Shown here in pieces: positions 45,650 to 56,966 of a stretch of DNA of 64,000 nt (position 1 is the stretch's first letter; each line of letters begins with the position of its first letter). Under the pieces are notes generated by a model. That model was given only the letters and a program-made list of their open reading frames with translations, was not told where the DNA came from and searched no databases. The stretch is from Chelydra serpentina (taxonomy: Eukaryota > Chordata > Testudines > Chelydridae). The stretch lies in NCBI GenBank assembly GCA_037349315.1, contig JBAIAC010000018.1:5208001-5272000 (forward strand), given 5' to 3'. Position numbers and translations under genes: made by a program.

Positions 45650-46530
45650 ATCAGTATTACCAGTCTTGTGATTTTTATCCTGAATCTCATGGTATTTGGT
45701 GTTTGTCTGAAAGTTTCAGCACCAGGAATCATAACAGTTTTAGATTTCATTTCAAAAAATTAGTAAGTTTCTAGCCCTTGTGGCTGCTGAGAAAATCTGG
45801 GACATATGACTCACATAAACCCTGAAGGCTCAGAAACCATGGGCAAATAAAAAGAAACCCACGTGGATTTATTTTTCAAATCCTATGATTTTAAAGCCAA
45901 ACTCATGATTAAGGGGGCTCTGACGCATGTTTTTTGAATGCTGGGGGCTGGCAGTTCTGCTACCAAGCTACAGTGCCTTCAATAAAGGTGCTCCCAGTAG
46001 CACGATGCAAGACACAGTAATGTGATTGTGTGTTGTGCTTCCAAAGGCGACCCTGTGAGCATCCCCTTGCAAGCCCTGGCACAGGGAGCAAGCAGTGGAT
46101 AGGAGAGAGCATGTTAAGGGTGGAGCCATAGCATGGAGCAGTTCAAGGGATTCTGGGCTGCTCTGGAGTGTGCCCCTCAAGAGGCTTCCATAAATTAAAG
46201 CATCTCCTGACCGTTCTGATTTATGCAGGAAGCCACACTGGGTTCCCCGAACAGCCCCAAATCCCAAGGTAACAATGGTGGTTTAAAGCCACCCTTGCAG
46301 TATTCCAACCCTGAGCATTCACAGATCATGAGACTGGCTTAAAAATCACGAGATGTTTAACAATAGTAAATGGGAGTTCTCTTTTTTTCCCCTTGTAATT
46401 CTTGAGCCTTTAGGTGAGATGTTTTCAAGTTTCTACAATCACGAAGGCTACATACCGACTACTTCATGTATCTATGAACACTGTGATTCTCAGATAATCA
46501 CGTAATTCCAGGAACCGGGGAAGAAAAACT
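45650..46530. repeat. Large imperfect inverted repeat of a diverged element
   Basis: The minus strand of 45830-45960 (GGCTTTAAAATCATAGGATT, TCTTTTTATTTGCCCATGG, CTGAGCCTTCAGGGTTTATG) parallels the plus strand of 46298-46440 (GGCTTAAAAATCACGAGATG, TCTTTTTTTCCCCTTGTAA, TTGAGCCTTTAGGTGAGATG). Outer ends also match (GTCTTGTGATTTTTATCC against CAAGACTCACAATAAAG). About 330 bp separates the arms. It is either one fold-back element or two copies inserted head to head. Confidence 0.65.
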
Positions 46531-46744
46531 ACAAATATTGCAAGACTCACAATAAAGCTGCGTTACCTCTCTCCCTCCACTACCATTGGTTGTGCCATGC
46601 CTCCTGGAGGTGCTATGCAGAATTTCCATTCAAATGTAAGAGTCTTGGAAAGGCGAGTATGTAAAATCAGCATCCAGTGCATATAACGGCTACTACCCAG
46701 TGACTAGGTTAGTTTAATAAAGTAGTCTGAGTGGGAGAGGTTAG

Positions 46745-46752
46745 GTGTAGAC
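46745..46752. repeat. hAT target-site duplication, left copy
   Basis: GTGTAGAC, identical to 48157-48164. The exact 8-bp match brackets the element between them. Confidence 0.88.
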
Positions 46753-48156
46753 CAGGCCTGCACAACTCGTAAAGCAGCGAGGGCCATATTACTCCAAAGA
46801 AAACAGCTGAGGGCCGAAACCCCCCGGCCCCGCCGAAACAACCCCCGCCCCCCCCGCAAGCGCTGCTCGGCCCCACGGAAACAACACCCCCCCCCCCCAG
46901 CCACCGCCCGCCCCGCGGAAACAACCCCTCCTTCCCCAGCGCAGGGATGTGGAAGCCTGTAGAGGGGGAAAGAAACAGCACGCATAGGGTGACCAGATCA
47001 CAGCAATAAAATAGGACCCACCCCCTCGGCCCCACCATCGCACCCCTCTTCACCCCCCCAGGGGTCTCTATATTACTGCACACAACAGTCAGTCAATGCA
47101 GTTGTAGATAAATCTTTGAATTATGCATTTTTGTATAACTTTTATGACTTTGTATTGAACCTTGGTAATATGTTATAGTGGGCCCTTAAGGTAATATAAT
47201 TAAGGTAAAAGAAAAATGTCTTTTTGCTAGAAGTAGAATAAGAACTTCCCTCCACTTTGTATTCAATTGCCCTGTTGAATGAATGAGGTGTGAATGAGGA
47301 AGGCATGGAAGGCAGGCACCTCCAGACAGCTGCAACCCTTGGAGAGGGGATGGGAGCCAGACCAAGGACAATCAAACTTGTCAAGTGGGCTGACTGGAGA
47401 AGAGCAGACATACTGACGGCCTCGGGGGTTAGAAGCAAGCACCTTCCTTTGGGAACACCCTCTTTGCAGCATTGGGACAACCCCCAGCCCAGAGACAAGC
47501 ATCAAAAAGGACCAACGGACACAGTACCAGATTTTGAATCTGGGAGATTTGCCCTGCTCCAGCCACTGACTTGCTGCTCGTCTCCTCACCCCCCTCGAAT
47601 ATAAAGCCTTGCTGCCACTGCCCACCCGCTCGGCTCATCATCCCCCCCCACCCACCCCCCGGCTCGCCTCCTCAGCACCCCCCACCGTCCGCTTGCCTCC
47701 TCAGCCCCCTCCCCCCCCCCCCCCCGCCAGCTAACCTGCCGCCCTGCCACTGCCCGCCCACTCGGCTCATCATCCCCCACCCCGCCCGGTTTGCCTATTC
47801 ACCCCCCGCTACCCGCTTGCCTCCTCAGCCCCCCCGCCGCCGGCTCGCCTGCCTGTCTGCCGCCAGCTCACTGGCTCCCCCAGCTGCCAGCTCACCTGCC
47901 TGCCTGCTGCTGGCCTCTTACCTTCTGCCGCTGCCCCCTGCCTCTGGCTCACCCTCACTCCCCAGCCTGCCACTGGCCTCTTCACCACCCTGCCCACCGG
48001 CCGGGCAGCCAGCCGTTGGCTTTCCCCACCCAGCCTCTTGCCTACTCACCCCCCCGCGGGCCACACAGTGAGCCCACCTACTCACCTCCCCGCGGGCCGC
48101 ACAGTGAGCCCACGTGGGCCGCATGCGGCCCCCGGGCCGCATGTTGTGCAGGCCTG
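46753..48156. mobile_element. 1.4-kb GC-rich hAT-type element with perfect TSD
   Basis: Perfect inverted ends CAGGCCTGCACAAC and GTTGTGCAGGCCTG, flanked by exact GTGTAGAC duplications. The next bases (tcgtaaagcagcgagggcc at the left, gggccgcatgcggcccc at the right) are subterminal. No hAT transposase frame with its dimerisation domain is seen, so it is non-autonomous. The interior is a mosaic: an AT-rich inserted segment at about 46985-47600, and a C-rich part at 47600-48110 built of loosely tandem 'ctcgcctcctcagccccc' phrases. Proline-rich open frames there are compositional. Confidence 0.9.
46985..47600. mobile_element. AT-rich insertion nested in the 46753 hAT element
   Basis: TAGGGTGACCAGATCACAGC opens a segment that changes composition sharply from the GC-rich host. 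It includes TGTATTGAACCTTGGTAATA, GTGAATGAGGAAGGCATGGA, CCAGACAGCTGCAACCCTTG and GCATCAAAAAGGACCAACGG. I recognise the order as that of a repeated, possibly LTR-derived, sequence in turtles, but I cannot name it or fix its ends. Confidence 0.5.
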
Positions 48157-48164
48157 GTGTAGAC

Positions 48165-50270
48165 TGTCAATATCAACTTCAAATTAAATTGTTCTTATTG
48201 GCTTGCATCACAGCCTTATCATTATTTAGCATAATTTTATCATGCTGCTTTGTCCTAATATTGTCTTCGTGGGTACAAAATGTCCTTGTTTTCTCTCTCT
48301 TTCTATGACTGCTCCCAAAGGTGCAACATCTGTTCTTTTCTGAGATGGAAATATTGCTTTACTACCATTAGCTAAGAATAATATGATAATGATGTCACAC
48401 AGCAGCATGGCTCACCCTCGTTTATCTAAATGTAGATCAGAGTATCAGAACCTAAATTCTTAGGACTTTAAGTTATAATATACAAATGTGGTGAAGACGT
48501 CACCATTTTCAAAGGTTTAAAATCTTTGGTTTAAAAAAAGAGAGATAAAGACTTCCAATATAGGGATTATTTCATGTGAAAAGAAAACACTGTGCTTTTT
48601 CACCCTGGTTTGTAGATAATACATTAGTGGATAAAATAGGGGATCATATTCCTCTTTTGAAAAACTTACTACTTAGAGATTTGAAGAAAAATCAATGTGA
48701 CATTTGAATACACTTTGAAGTTATTTCTCAGCTTGAAACTTCACAACTTTTGTCTCTCTCTTTTTTTATCAACTGTATTCATTACATTTCCATATAAAGC
48801 AGTCTGCTTGTTAAATACCATCTCTGCCTTTCTCTTTTTCTCGCTGTCACTTTGCTCTCCATGAGAATTGAACACTTTCTCTCAAAGGTAGCAACGCACC
48901 ATTCAATTAAAGCCCCAGCCTTTGTAAAGCTAGATAATAACTTTGATTGCAGCATTTGTATAATTAAGGGACAGGCCTCTGGTTTAAAGGGGCTCCTGTT
49001 TTGCCTTTGAAATTGGGAGCGCATGAGTTTTCTGTGGCAAGCTCACTGCAGGAAAGTCCCAGTCTCCTTTAGTGTCACATCTATCTGCGTCCCCCAGCCT
49101 GCTTGTCCGCTGTCCCAATGACAATGATTAGTCGGACCCCCCACTGGCTGCAGATGGAATGAGGCAGAGAGATAAGGCAAGCTGCCTTTTTCTTATGCCT
49201 CAGATCAGCGGAGGGAGAGCTCTTCTTCACAGGAAACCCAAGTGTAAGCCATTTAAACAAGCGTGCAGGAAATATTGGGGTAATTACCAAACGCAGGGAG
49301 GGGGTCTGTGGCTATCAACAGCATTGAGAATGGATTCTAAAATTCACTCAGCAGATTAATTGATCCTCTCTCTGCAGCTTATCTTTTGAAATAATTCTCA
49401 TGGCTGAAAGTTGGGAGACTAAAGTGTGTTGAGGGGAGGCATTCTCATTATAGCTCTGCATATTTACTAATATCTGAAGCTCACTTTCTTCTCCTAGAGA
49501 AGCATTAAGAATTGTAGCAATAATTCATGCTTGGCAAACTTGTTTTCTGTAATAAGATCAAACCCACAAAGGGAGAAGAAAAAGCCTGGCTGTCTATGTT
49601 TTCTTATCTGAGGTGACGATGGTTAAGTGCTCCAATAACGAGAAGCGAGTCTGAGACGCTCACATCTGCCATTTAATTCAGTTTAGTTAAAACAGAGTTT
49701 GCTGCAATTTTAATTTTTACCATTGCGAAAGCGAAACATGCTGCCAGCTTAGTGGAGCAGGAAGGATGAGTAGGCCCTGGTGGGGGATGGACTGGCTCCT
49801 CTCAGTCCCGGCAGAGCACTGAAGTGGAACATTAAAGAAGTGACAGGTTCGTTGCTGGGGAGATGAGAACCAGGCTTTTCTGTCTCCTTCTCCTTTGCAC
49901 CTCCTCTCCCCAGCTGGCAAAGGAAGAAAACCAACCTCGTGGCTATAGTTACTTCTCGGATATGCCAGGCGCAGGATAAGTATCAAGAAGGAAATGACAG
50001 ACGGCACTTCCACCCCTGTACCTGTGTGTGTCGCCTGTTTGTGTTTGCCCCTGTGTTTTATATGTGACCCAGCAGATTGTGGGGAGAAGTGAGTTGGATA
50101 CAAGAGCAAAACAGTTTTGTTTTCTCTACTGGCTAATTTGATTGCTCATTTAGGGGAAAAAATAATGAGCAAAGAATTGTTTCTGATGTATATGCTGTGC
50201 TGTGTGGAATGTTTCAAACCCCCTTATCAGCACTAACCTAGCAACTTGAGAAAAAGTGAGTAACAAAATT
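48165..50270. promoter_or_regulatory. Repeat-poor stretch, candidate regulatory DNA
   Basis: Two kilobases without a recognisable transposon, in contrast to the cluster before it. It contains motif-like text: AACTTTGATTGCAGC (TCF/LEF-like) near 48939, AGATAAGGC (GATA-like) near 49171, CAGATTAATTGATCC (homeodomain-like) near 49351, and GCAATAATTCATGC near 49518. No open frame has a domain. Vertebrate developmental enhancers often look like this, but I have no alignment to prove it. Frames at 49717-50109 (minus) are uncalled. Confidence 0.3.
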
Positions 50271-50365
50271 CCTGACAGAATTTGCCAAGATACTGGATCC
50301 TGAATTAATATAGAACTCCTTATTTTTGCACAGAATGATCTAGTATCTTGGCAAATTCTGTCAGG
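50271..50365. repeat. Isolated near-perfect 95-nt hairpin
   Basis: The arm at 50271-50299 (CCTGACAGAATTTGCCAAGA, ending TACTGGATC) and the arm at 50337-50365 (GATCTAGTATCTTGGCAAAT, ending TCTGTCAGG) are reverse complements at 28 of 29 positions, separated by 37 bp. It does not carry the ends of the window's other fold-backs and has no evident duplication (ACAAAATT before, ACACTCAT after). Candidates are a tiny MITE, a recent inverted duplication, or a miRNA-like precursor. Confidence 0.8.
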
Positions 50366-50884
50366 ACACTCATTGGTTTAGGCTGTTTTTAGGCACTGTG
50401 GAAAGTAAATTGCTATCCTACTGAAATGTAGCAAACAGAAGGGTTGAAATCTAGTTCTGCTTTGAGTGCCAGCTTTTTAATACAGTAGGAGAAAAACTAT
50501 GATAGCATGTTTCTTAAAGACAAAAGCTTAGAAAGAGCAGTACCTGCTCCCTTTCTCCAATTTCTTTCTGTCATCCTCTTCTCTGTTGTTGGTACATTTG
50601 TAGGTATTGCATCCCTCGCTCCTAATGAACTAAGGGCCAGACGTTGGCATTTAAATCGCACACATTTGCATGAATGCAACTGTGTGCCTACATTATGTGG
50701 GAGCACAAGACTGGGAATTTGCGTGCACGCATAGCTAGATAGATGCCTGTTCAGCCCTGAATTTCACAGGAAGGCACGTTCTGCTCTCAACAGCTATTAT
50801 TGCTAGTGTGATGTTAAGAAGTTTAGAAACGGACGATAGGTGAAGAGGTGCAGGTATTCAAGAAAATAGCTGATGACTCCTATT
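50366..50884. other. Unassigned DNA
   Basis: No gene or repeat recognised. Open frames at 50497-50734 run on both strands and lack a domain. Confidence 0.4.
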
Positions 50885-51199
50885 ATTCCTGAGGGCGTCC
50901 TGCACCAAAATTAAAATTTCTGCGCCAAAAAAATTAAAATTCTCCACACAATATTTTAAAATTCTGCAAATTTTATTTGTCAAATAAATGTGGAGGCTCC
51001 AGCGTGGTACTGGGGAGCACAGGTCACTGGCTGCACAGCGGTGGGAGATCACTGTGCAGCTCTCCCTGCTCCCAGGACACGGACTCAGCGGTGAGGCTGC
51101 ACCCAACCCTGACACAGAGCAAGGACCGGGCCTGCCCCAGAAACACCCCAGATCCCTGCCCCTTCATGCCAGGAGCACCAGGTGTGGGAGGCAGGCTCA

Positions 51200-51660
51200 G
51201 CGAGGCAAGATCCAAGTGTGGAGGGGCTTAGTGTGGGGGGATCCAGGTGTGGATTGAGAGGGTTCTGTGTGGGGCAATCTGGGTGCAGGCAGCTCAGTGG
51301 GGGATCCAGATGTGGAAGAGATCTGGATGTACAGGATCTTGTTGGGGGGTTCTGGGTGCAATGGTAATGGGACTCTGCAGGAGGGTCCAGGTAAAGGTGG
51401 TTGGTACTTAGCAGAGGTTGGTCTGGGTGTGGGGAGATCAGTGGGGGTCCAGATCCTGGGTGAGTGGGACTCAGTGGGGTGAGGATCCAGATGCAACTGG
51501 TTGGGGCTCAGTGGGGTGGGTATGTGGGTGTGAGTGGCTCATCGGGGTGGTCCAGGTGCAGGGAGAGTGGGCTCATCGGGGGGGGAGGGGACGTTTGAGT
51601 GCAGGGGGATGAGGCCTGGTGGGAGGGTCTGGGTATGAGGGGGTACTGATGCACGGGGGT
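51200..51660. repeat. G/T-rich degenerate tandem region
   Basis: Phrases such as GGATCCAGGTGTGGATTG, GGATCCAGATGTGG, GGTCCAGATCCTGG, GGATCCAGATGCAACTGG and GGCTCAGTGGGG recur every 30-60 bp. This is a decayed minisatellite-like core of the surrounding element. Open frames on both strands here are a by-product. Confidence 0.7.
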
Positions 51661-52027
51661 TGGGCAAATGGGGGAGCAGCTCCCTATACAGGGATCCCTC
51701 CCCCTGCAGCTGAGGAGCGATGAGTGCAGGAAGCGGGGGTCTGGGGGTTTGCAGAGCTTCCTGCAGCTGGGGGAGAAATCCGGAGGTGGGTCTCACCTGT
51801 CCCCAGAGGCTGTGCAGGGGAAGAGGAAGTCCCGTCCTCCCCAGCCCAGCCAGGACTAGCAGCTGACTCAGCACAGCGTAGGAACACCAGCTGGGTCATC
51901 ACCAGTCCTGCCTCCTGCCCCACAGTGATTTACCTCTCTGCTGGCTGCCCTGGCCACCCGAAACATACTGCTAGGGAGGGTCACATGACTGCTCTTGTGG
52001 CTTCCCTTTGCTTCCCTGTCAGAAAGT

Positions 52028-52090
52028 CGGGCCTGCCCCAGAAACACCCCAGAGCCCTGCCCCTTCATGCTTCCCTGTCAGAAAGTCGGG
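52028..52090. repeat. Partial duplication of 51133-51172
   Basis: GGGCCTGCCCCAGAAACACC then CCAGAGCCCTGCCCCTTCATG near 52028-52068 repeats the sequence at about 51128-51168 with one mismatch. It sits between two copies of CTTCCCTGTCAGAAAGTCGGG (about 52012 and 52070). The likely cause is an internal rearrangement: a stretch of the element was copied into its own end. Confidence 0.75.
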
Positions 52091-52159
52091 GAAGCAAAGA
52101 AATCTGCATGGGGACATAAATTCTATGCGTGCGCAGTAGCGAAGAATTCTCCCACGAAT

Positions 52160-54210
52160 ATTCTATATATGCTTACTCCTCCCATCTTTCTGTAAATCTT
52201 CCTGAAACCTGACAGGCTCACTTCATAGAGTCTTGTGCAAATATTCTCACTAGTTTTGGGTTGTCAGGGTTCATACTCCCTGAGAGTTGGTTTGAGTATT
52301 GCCTGTCCATGAGCCCCAAATCTGATTTAACACCATGAGTTTCATCTGTTTTGGCACTGAAATAGAAGTATTGCATGGTTTTCGAAGCAAAGCGACAGGC
52401 TGAAATTTGCCTGAGACATTTGAGAGACATGCAACTCTTTTGAGCCTCACACATCAGGATTTTGAGTATGTAATGGTGCATGAATCATTAGTTTTGGGTT
52501 CCACTGGTAACATTTCTCATAACCCTACTATGCTGTAAGATTGTTCCTAGAACTGAATCCTGCCAGAAGCTAAACATCAGGAAATTCCATTTTAGTGCCA
52601 CTTAAGTCCTGCCTTACCCACAATTGCTGCTGGAGTACACATAGAGATGGAAGCAATTGATATGCTTCTGCACCACTCCTCTTGAGATAATTCAATGAAA
52701 TGATTAGTAGATGAGGTGCTTGATCCTGCAAAGCATCTGAACATCTGTCAACTCCCTTTAGCTTCAGTGTACCTAGCACTGCACAGAAGGCCTGAGCCTC
52801 CATTGTCCTGTGTGACAGCCGTCTCTTTGCTAACACACCGGGAACTGAACTGGGAACCTTGAGAAGTAATTTCATGATGAACTGCTATATCTTGAACTAA
52901 AGAACTCTGGCTAGGCTGTGACAGACTCATTCTCCATGAATAGGAGCAGAGGGGGAATCTGTAACACACACTTACCGAGGGATTACAGCTACATCTTGTT
53001 TAGACATGTACACCAGTGCAAAGTGGGTGTAAAATTAGAAAAGGAGGGATTTAAATGACTACACAAGGTGCAAGGCAACAGTGAAAGGCCTAAACGTGTG
53101 TAGCCTTTTAAATGGAGAAAAAAGAATATGAGAATATCAGTAAGTATCCTCTCTGTTTCATGATCAGAATACAACACATTTGAAAGTAGAATCATGTAGC
53201 GTATCTGTACCCTACACTTTACCATACCATACCTGAAAATAATTATCTTATTAATGGGATAATTATAAAGGCGAAAGAAAAATGTATGTACAGAACATCT
53301 ACTTGAAGTTCAAATTAATCCCTAGTTTCTGCAATGGCCCAGTTCCGAGGAATAGGAATAAGGTTTGAAAGTAATCCAAGGAACCACATTGACACCACAG
53401 CTGCTGTTTTTAATATCCTGCCATGTAAGGTAGCTTCCTGAAAGAGACTAAAAGCTTCTGTCCATCTACTCATGTCAGATCCAAAGCAGGTGGCTGTCTC
53501 TTTTCTGAGCCGTTTCCAGGGTTTCATTTGGGATCCATCATAGAGTCAAGTGTTTTCTCCAGTGGGACTTACACCAATTGTTCTCTCTATTTATATCCAG
53601 TTAATTAAGTGATAATCCAAAAGTATCAGAGCATGTGTGAAATAATAACAACAACTCAGGCACACAGGACACAGATCAAGGAGTTTGAGCAAATGGGATT
53701 TTGTACCTAATGATAATACATTCTCCTTTATACGGGAAATAAAAATTGGAACAAAATGAACTAAATTTCTCCCTGCTGTAACTCCACTGACAAAAGTGGA
53801 GTTACACCAAAGATTAATTTGCCCCCTCCCCCCTAAATTCAGATCTAATTTCAGTGGGTGCAAATATCCCAGAAGTCTCTGGGTCAACAGGGACATAAAG
53901 AGTGAGATAAACCGACGTCATGTCAGTTGTAGGTTGGTCAGAAAATGGGGCTAAGAGGTAAAAAGTAATTTGCACTGATGTTGGGTTTGATTCTCATTTA
54001 CATTAAGGCCCCTCTATACTGCCAGAGTGGTGTGAGGGATCTTTGTGTGAATGGTATTCAGTGGCAGTGGAAATCAAATATCACTTACCTTCCTCTGCCT
54101 TGTGTAGTCAGTTACATCTGCCTCTGCCAGTCCCAAAAATTCAAGAATTGTGACTCAGGCCCCAATGAAAAGCAAGAAGGTGAGCAAGATAAGTGACTAA
54201 TAGGAAGGTA
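52160..54210. other. Unassigned DNA with small fold-back remnants
   Basis: At 53760-53822, CTGTAACTCCACTGAC and AAGTGGAGTTACACC form a small hairpin-like fold-back. CTTGATCCTGCAAAGCATCT at 52719 begins a 'gatcctgcaaa' repeat remnant. No gene recognised. Confidence 0.45.
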
Positions 54211-54315
54211 TTACTCTCCTTTCTCCTCTCATCTTTCTTCTTTCTTTGCCTCCGCCTTTCCTATTCTTTGCTCTGATCTTCTTTTCATTTTTCTTCTTTT
54301 CCTTTCCTTTCTCAA
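54211..54315. repeat. Polypyrimidine tract
   Basis: About 105 bp with very few purines on the plus strand (tttctcctctcatctttcttctttcttt-like). Such mirror-rich tracts can form triplex DNA. No coding meaning. Confidence 0.85.
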
Positions 54316-54920
54316 TAAAGTACAATATAATGGGGATTTAATAGAAAACTGAATTGTTGGAGTGCTTTGGTTGCACTGGTGCCCTCTTGTAGGGGAAAAT
54401 GGCCTCTGTAACTTAAGTATATGGTGGAGTTTAGCTTTAAATTATAAATGAAAAAAACACCCTATTGCAACTCCTTTGATTTATAATAAATCTTTTAAGA
54501 AACAAAGTGTAAGAAGAAAAAGTCACTTTTCTTTCCTAATTGACCCCATGCAGTGAATTTGAATCTGAGGTTCTCTAGAAGGAAATGTGTATAATTTTCC
54601 TTATTATTTCTTTTCCCTTTTATTTTTGAATTATTTATTTGTTGATGTTACTATGTGTTAGAGCTAAAGGCAACTCTTCTCAAGCCAACTAGGACAACTA
54701 TCTGTTGAGTCTAATTGCTTTGGCTATACTGCTATTAAAATCGCCCTACCCTATACTCAGTGGCAACTGATTTAGAGCTAAGATCCATTCTGATAAAGAG
54801 CAGACAGAAAGAGCTGCATGATGACTTGGGTGAGTGGAACTGCAGCATATCTTTGAGTCATTGTTAAATCGGGCATTTAACCCATTTGTGGCAGCAGGTC
54901 AAGAGTGCCTTCCACTAGAC
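54316..54920. other. Unassigned AT-rich DNA
   Basis: No gene or repeat recognised. Confidence 0.35.
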
Positions 54921-55050
54921 TTGGGTCTTGATCCTGCAAACAAGTATGGCTATAACTTCACTCAAGTGATTAGTGCCGTTGAGTTGAACAGAACTATTCA
55001 CACTGGTACAATTACACAAATGTTTAAGTGTCCGATGTACTGGGGCCTTA
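54921..55050. repeat. 'gatcctgcaaac' fold-back repeat
   Basis: GGGTCTTGATCCTGCAAACA, TATAACTTCACTCAAGTGAT, CAGAACTATTCACACTGGTA, ACAAATGTTTAAGTGTCCGA and CTGGGGCC follow the plan of a reptile fold-back (gggcttgatcctgcaaac...gtttgcaggatcggggcc) whose right end is diverged. Confidence 0.6.
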
Positions 55051-55589
55051 GCTCATAAGCAATGCAGGAAATCTTTGTTTCCGAAAATCCAGACTTCATT
55101 CTCACGCAACAGGGCTAAAGAAAGGACACAAATCTTTGATGTTTCATCACAACAAAGGTTAAAAAATGTGTGTGTGGGGAGAGGGAGTGGATACAGTACA
55201 AAAATTGTCACAATATTTCCTTTTTAAGTTAGTTCATGAAGAAATACTTACAGTTTTTAAATCTGTAGCAAGTCCTTTTTTCTATTAGCATGTCCGCTTT
55301 GCTTGTTGGGTCATGCTGTAGAAACATATTTGAGATTTAAAATAACTTATCAGCTTGATTCTTTTTAACTGACTAATATAAAACGTTCAATTTTCTGATA
55401 GAGTTCCTTTTTAATATAATAAGACATTTTGTATGTTTGCTTGTTTAAAAAATCCTTTAGTGAAGATTAAAAGCTTATATTTTGAAGGGTCCTTGGGACA
55501 GGACTGAAAGCAATATCCTGAACGACCCACCTCTGCCACTGTCCCATTTCTCTTTGTGTGCACAGCTACGTACTCTCTGATCACTTACA
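55051..55589. other. Unassigned AT-rich DNA
   Basis: No gene or repeat recognised. Confidence 0.35.
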
Positions 55590-55875
55590 AGCAAGGTCTA
55601 CACAGCAAATTACTGTGCATCAAGCCAGGGTGTGTATCTACAGCTCCCCAGCTTGCCGCAACAGACGGTCCCATGTGGACACTACTACAAATCAATGAAA
55701 GCCCTGGAGTGCAGGTTATTTTAGTGCTATTGCAGCCAAGACGCACTCTGATACTCACACTACTCTGCAGAAGTGTCTACACAGGATGTTGCTATGCAGC
55801 GAGCTGTTGTACTGTAGATTCGGATCCTGCTTTGCTGCGCCGTAACTCAGCATGTAGACAAACCCTCAGTTTCAA
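55590..55875. mobile_element. Fold-back element, 'aaggtctacacagca' ends
   Basis: The left end GCAAGGTCTACACAGCAAAT and right end CAGCATGTAGACAAACCCTC are imperfect inverted copies (gtctacacagc against gtctacatgctg). Internal pairs include CATGTGGACAC and GTGTCTACACAGG. The 128-codon frame across it has no domain. Related in style to the 'gtctacac' elements at 30565 and 35395. Confidence 0.6.
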
Positions 55876-56273
55876 TTTCAGCTGTCCTGGAGCTGCTCCA
55901 GTTAAGCACTGTTTTCCCGTGCACCATTCAACAAAACTGTAAAACTAGCTGTACACAAATTACAGTTAAATGCAGAAAAGAAAAGTCTGGAAAAGGGGTG
56001 TGTGTATAAATTCCTGATCTCTTTTCCGTGATAGTAGCCTTAGAGATTACTTGTAATAATAGTAGGTAGAAAATGTTCAGATGGAAATATGTAGTCATTA
56101 GTGGTGTCTCTTTAAAGTATAACATTTGTTCATACAATAGGCTGTAGAAGTCACTTTCAATTGAATGAAACACAGTGCACGTGGTTACAAACAAGCAGAG
56201 AGAATGTAATACCCTCCCACAAAAAAAAGGCAGGGGTGGGACAGTTAAAACTCAGCAAGGTATTCTACACAAA

Positions 56274-56365
56274 GGGCCAAATCCTGCCAGCCTCACTTAC
56301 ACTGAGTAGTCCCTTACTCACTGAATAGTCCTATTGAAATTTACTACTGGCAGCATCTGGCTTTA
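56274..56365. repeat. GGGCCAAATCCTGCC fold-back element
   Basis: The left end GGGCCAAATCCTGCCAGCC is inverted at the right as ACTGGCAGCATCTGGCTTT. The centre has ACTGAGTAGTCCCTTACTCA. A short family member. Confidence 0.65.
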
Positions 56366-56966
56366 GGGTTTCACTGCAACCTTTCATCAGGCAGTCAGGT
56401 GCCTCTGATCTTGCAGGGGTGTCAGGGAGTGTAACCTGGAGATGCCACAGAACTCCATCTCTGCAGATCCTATGTCCTTCTGAAATACTTCCCTGGTCGC
56501 TCATCATGCACAGCTCAGAAGCTGGCTGCCTTTAGTTGTCTCCCAAGAATATATGTCTACCACACCTTAGACGTTGGTGAAAGGCAATTAAACGGGCAAA
56601 TACTACACTTGGGAGAAGTGGCACAGGAGGCCGATTGGCTGCTTCCCTACAGCTCCATCTCGCCCCAGCAACAGACACGATTGCTGGGTTTATGGCAGAG
56701 AGGCCTCTGAGGGATTGGAAGCCTACAGTGGAGCTGCTGCTAACCTTCATGTACAATTTCACTCAAGAGGGGCAGTTTCTCTTCTCCTTCATCTGCAAAG
56801 CTGAGGTGAGCATTGGTCCTATCCTTTCTGCAATGAACTGCATGAAGCAGTGGTTAAAAACATGCTCTGCTAAAAGCCAAGGGGGAGACCGATTGCTGTG
56901 CCATCACTATAGGCAGACCTGGGACTGAGGGGTAGTGGTTTGAGCCTCCCTTATTTAGGGCCTGTG
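56366..56966. other. Unassigned DNA
   Basis: Open frames run on both strands (56532-56928) without a domain. No repeat recognised. Confidence 0.35.

Larger units (their letters stand above)
50885..52159. mobile_element. 1.3-kb non-autonomous DNA element, 'attctgc' type
   Basis: The left part has TTAAAATTTCTGCGCCAAAA, ATTCTCCACACAATATTTTA and GCAAATTTTATTTGTCAAAT. The right part has GAAAGTCGGGGAAGCAAAGA and GGGGACATAAATTCTATGCG. I know this combination as a turtle interspersed repeat. The ends are loosely inverted (ATTCCTGAGGGCG left, complement ATTCGTGGGAGAA right), with borders accurate to perhaps 10 bp. No transposase domain is seen in the many overlapping frames. Confidence 0.7.

Noticed and set aside
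47571..48162. Proline-rich open frames up to 166 codons
   Set aside because: They lie in the C-rich interior of the hAT element and occur in several frames at once, so they reflect base composition.
51000..51930. Dense overlapping open frames on both strands
   Set aside because: They fall within a repetitive G/T-rich DNA element, and none shows a transposase or other domain.
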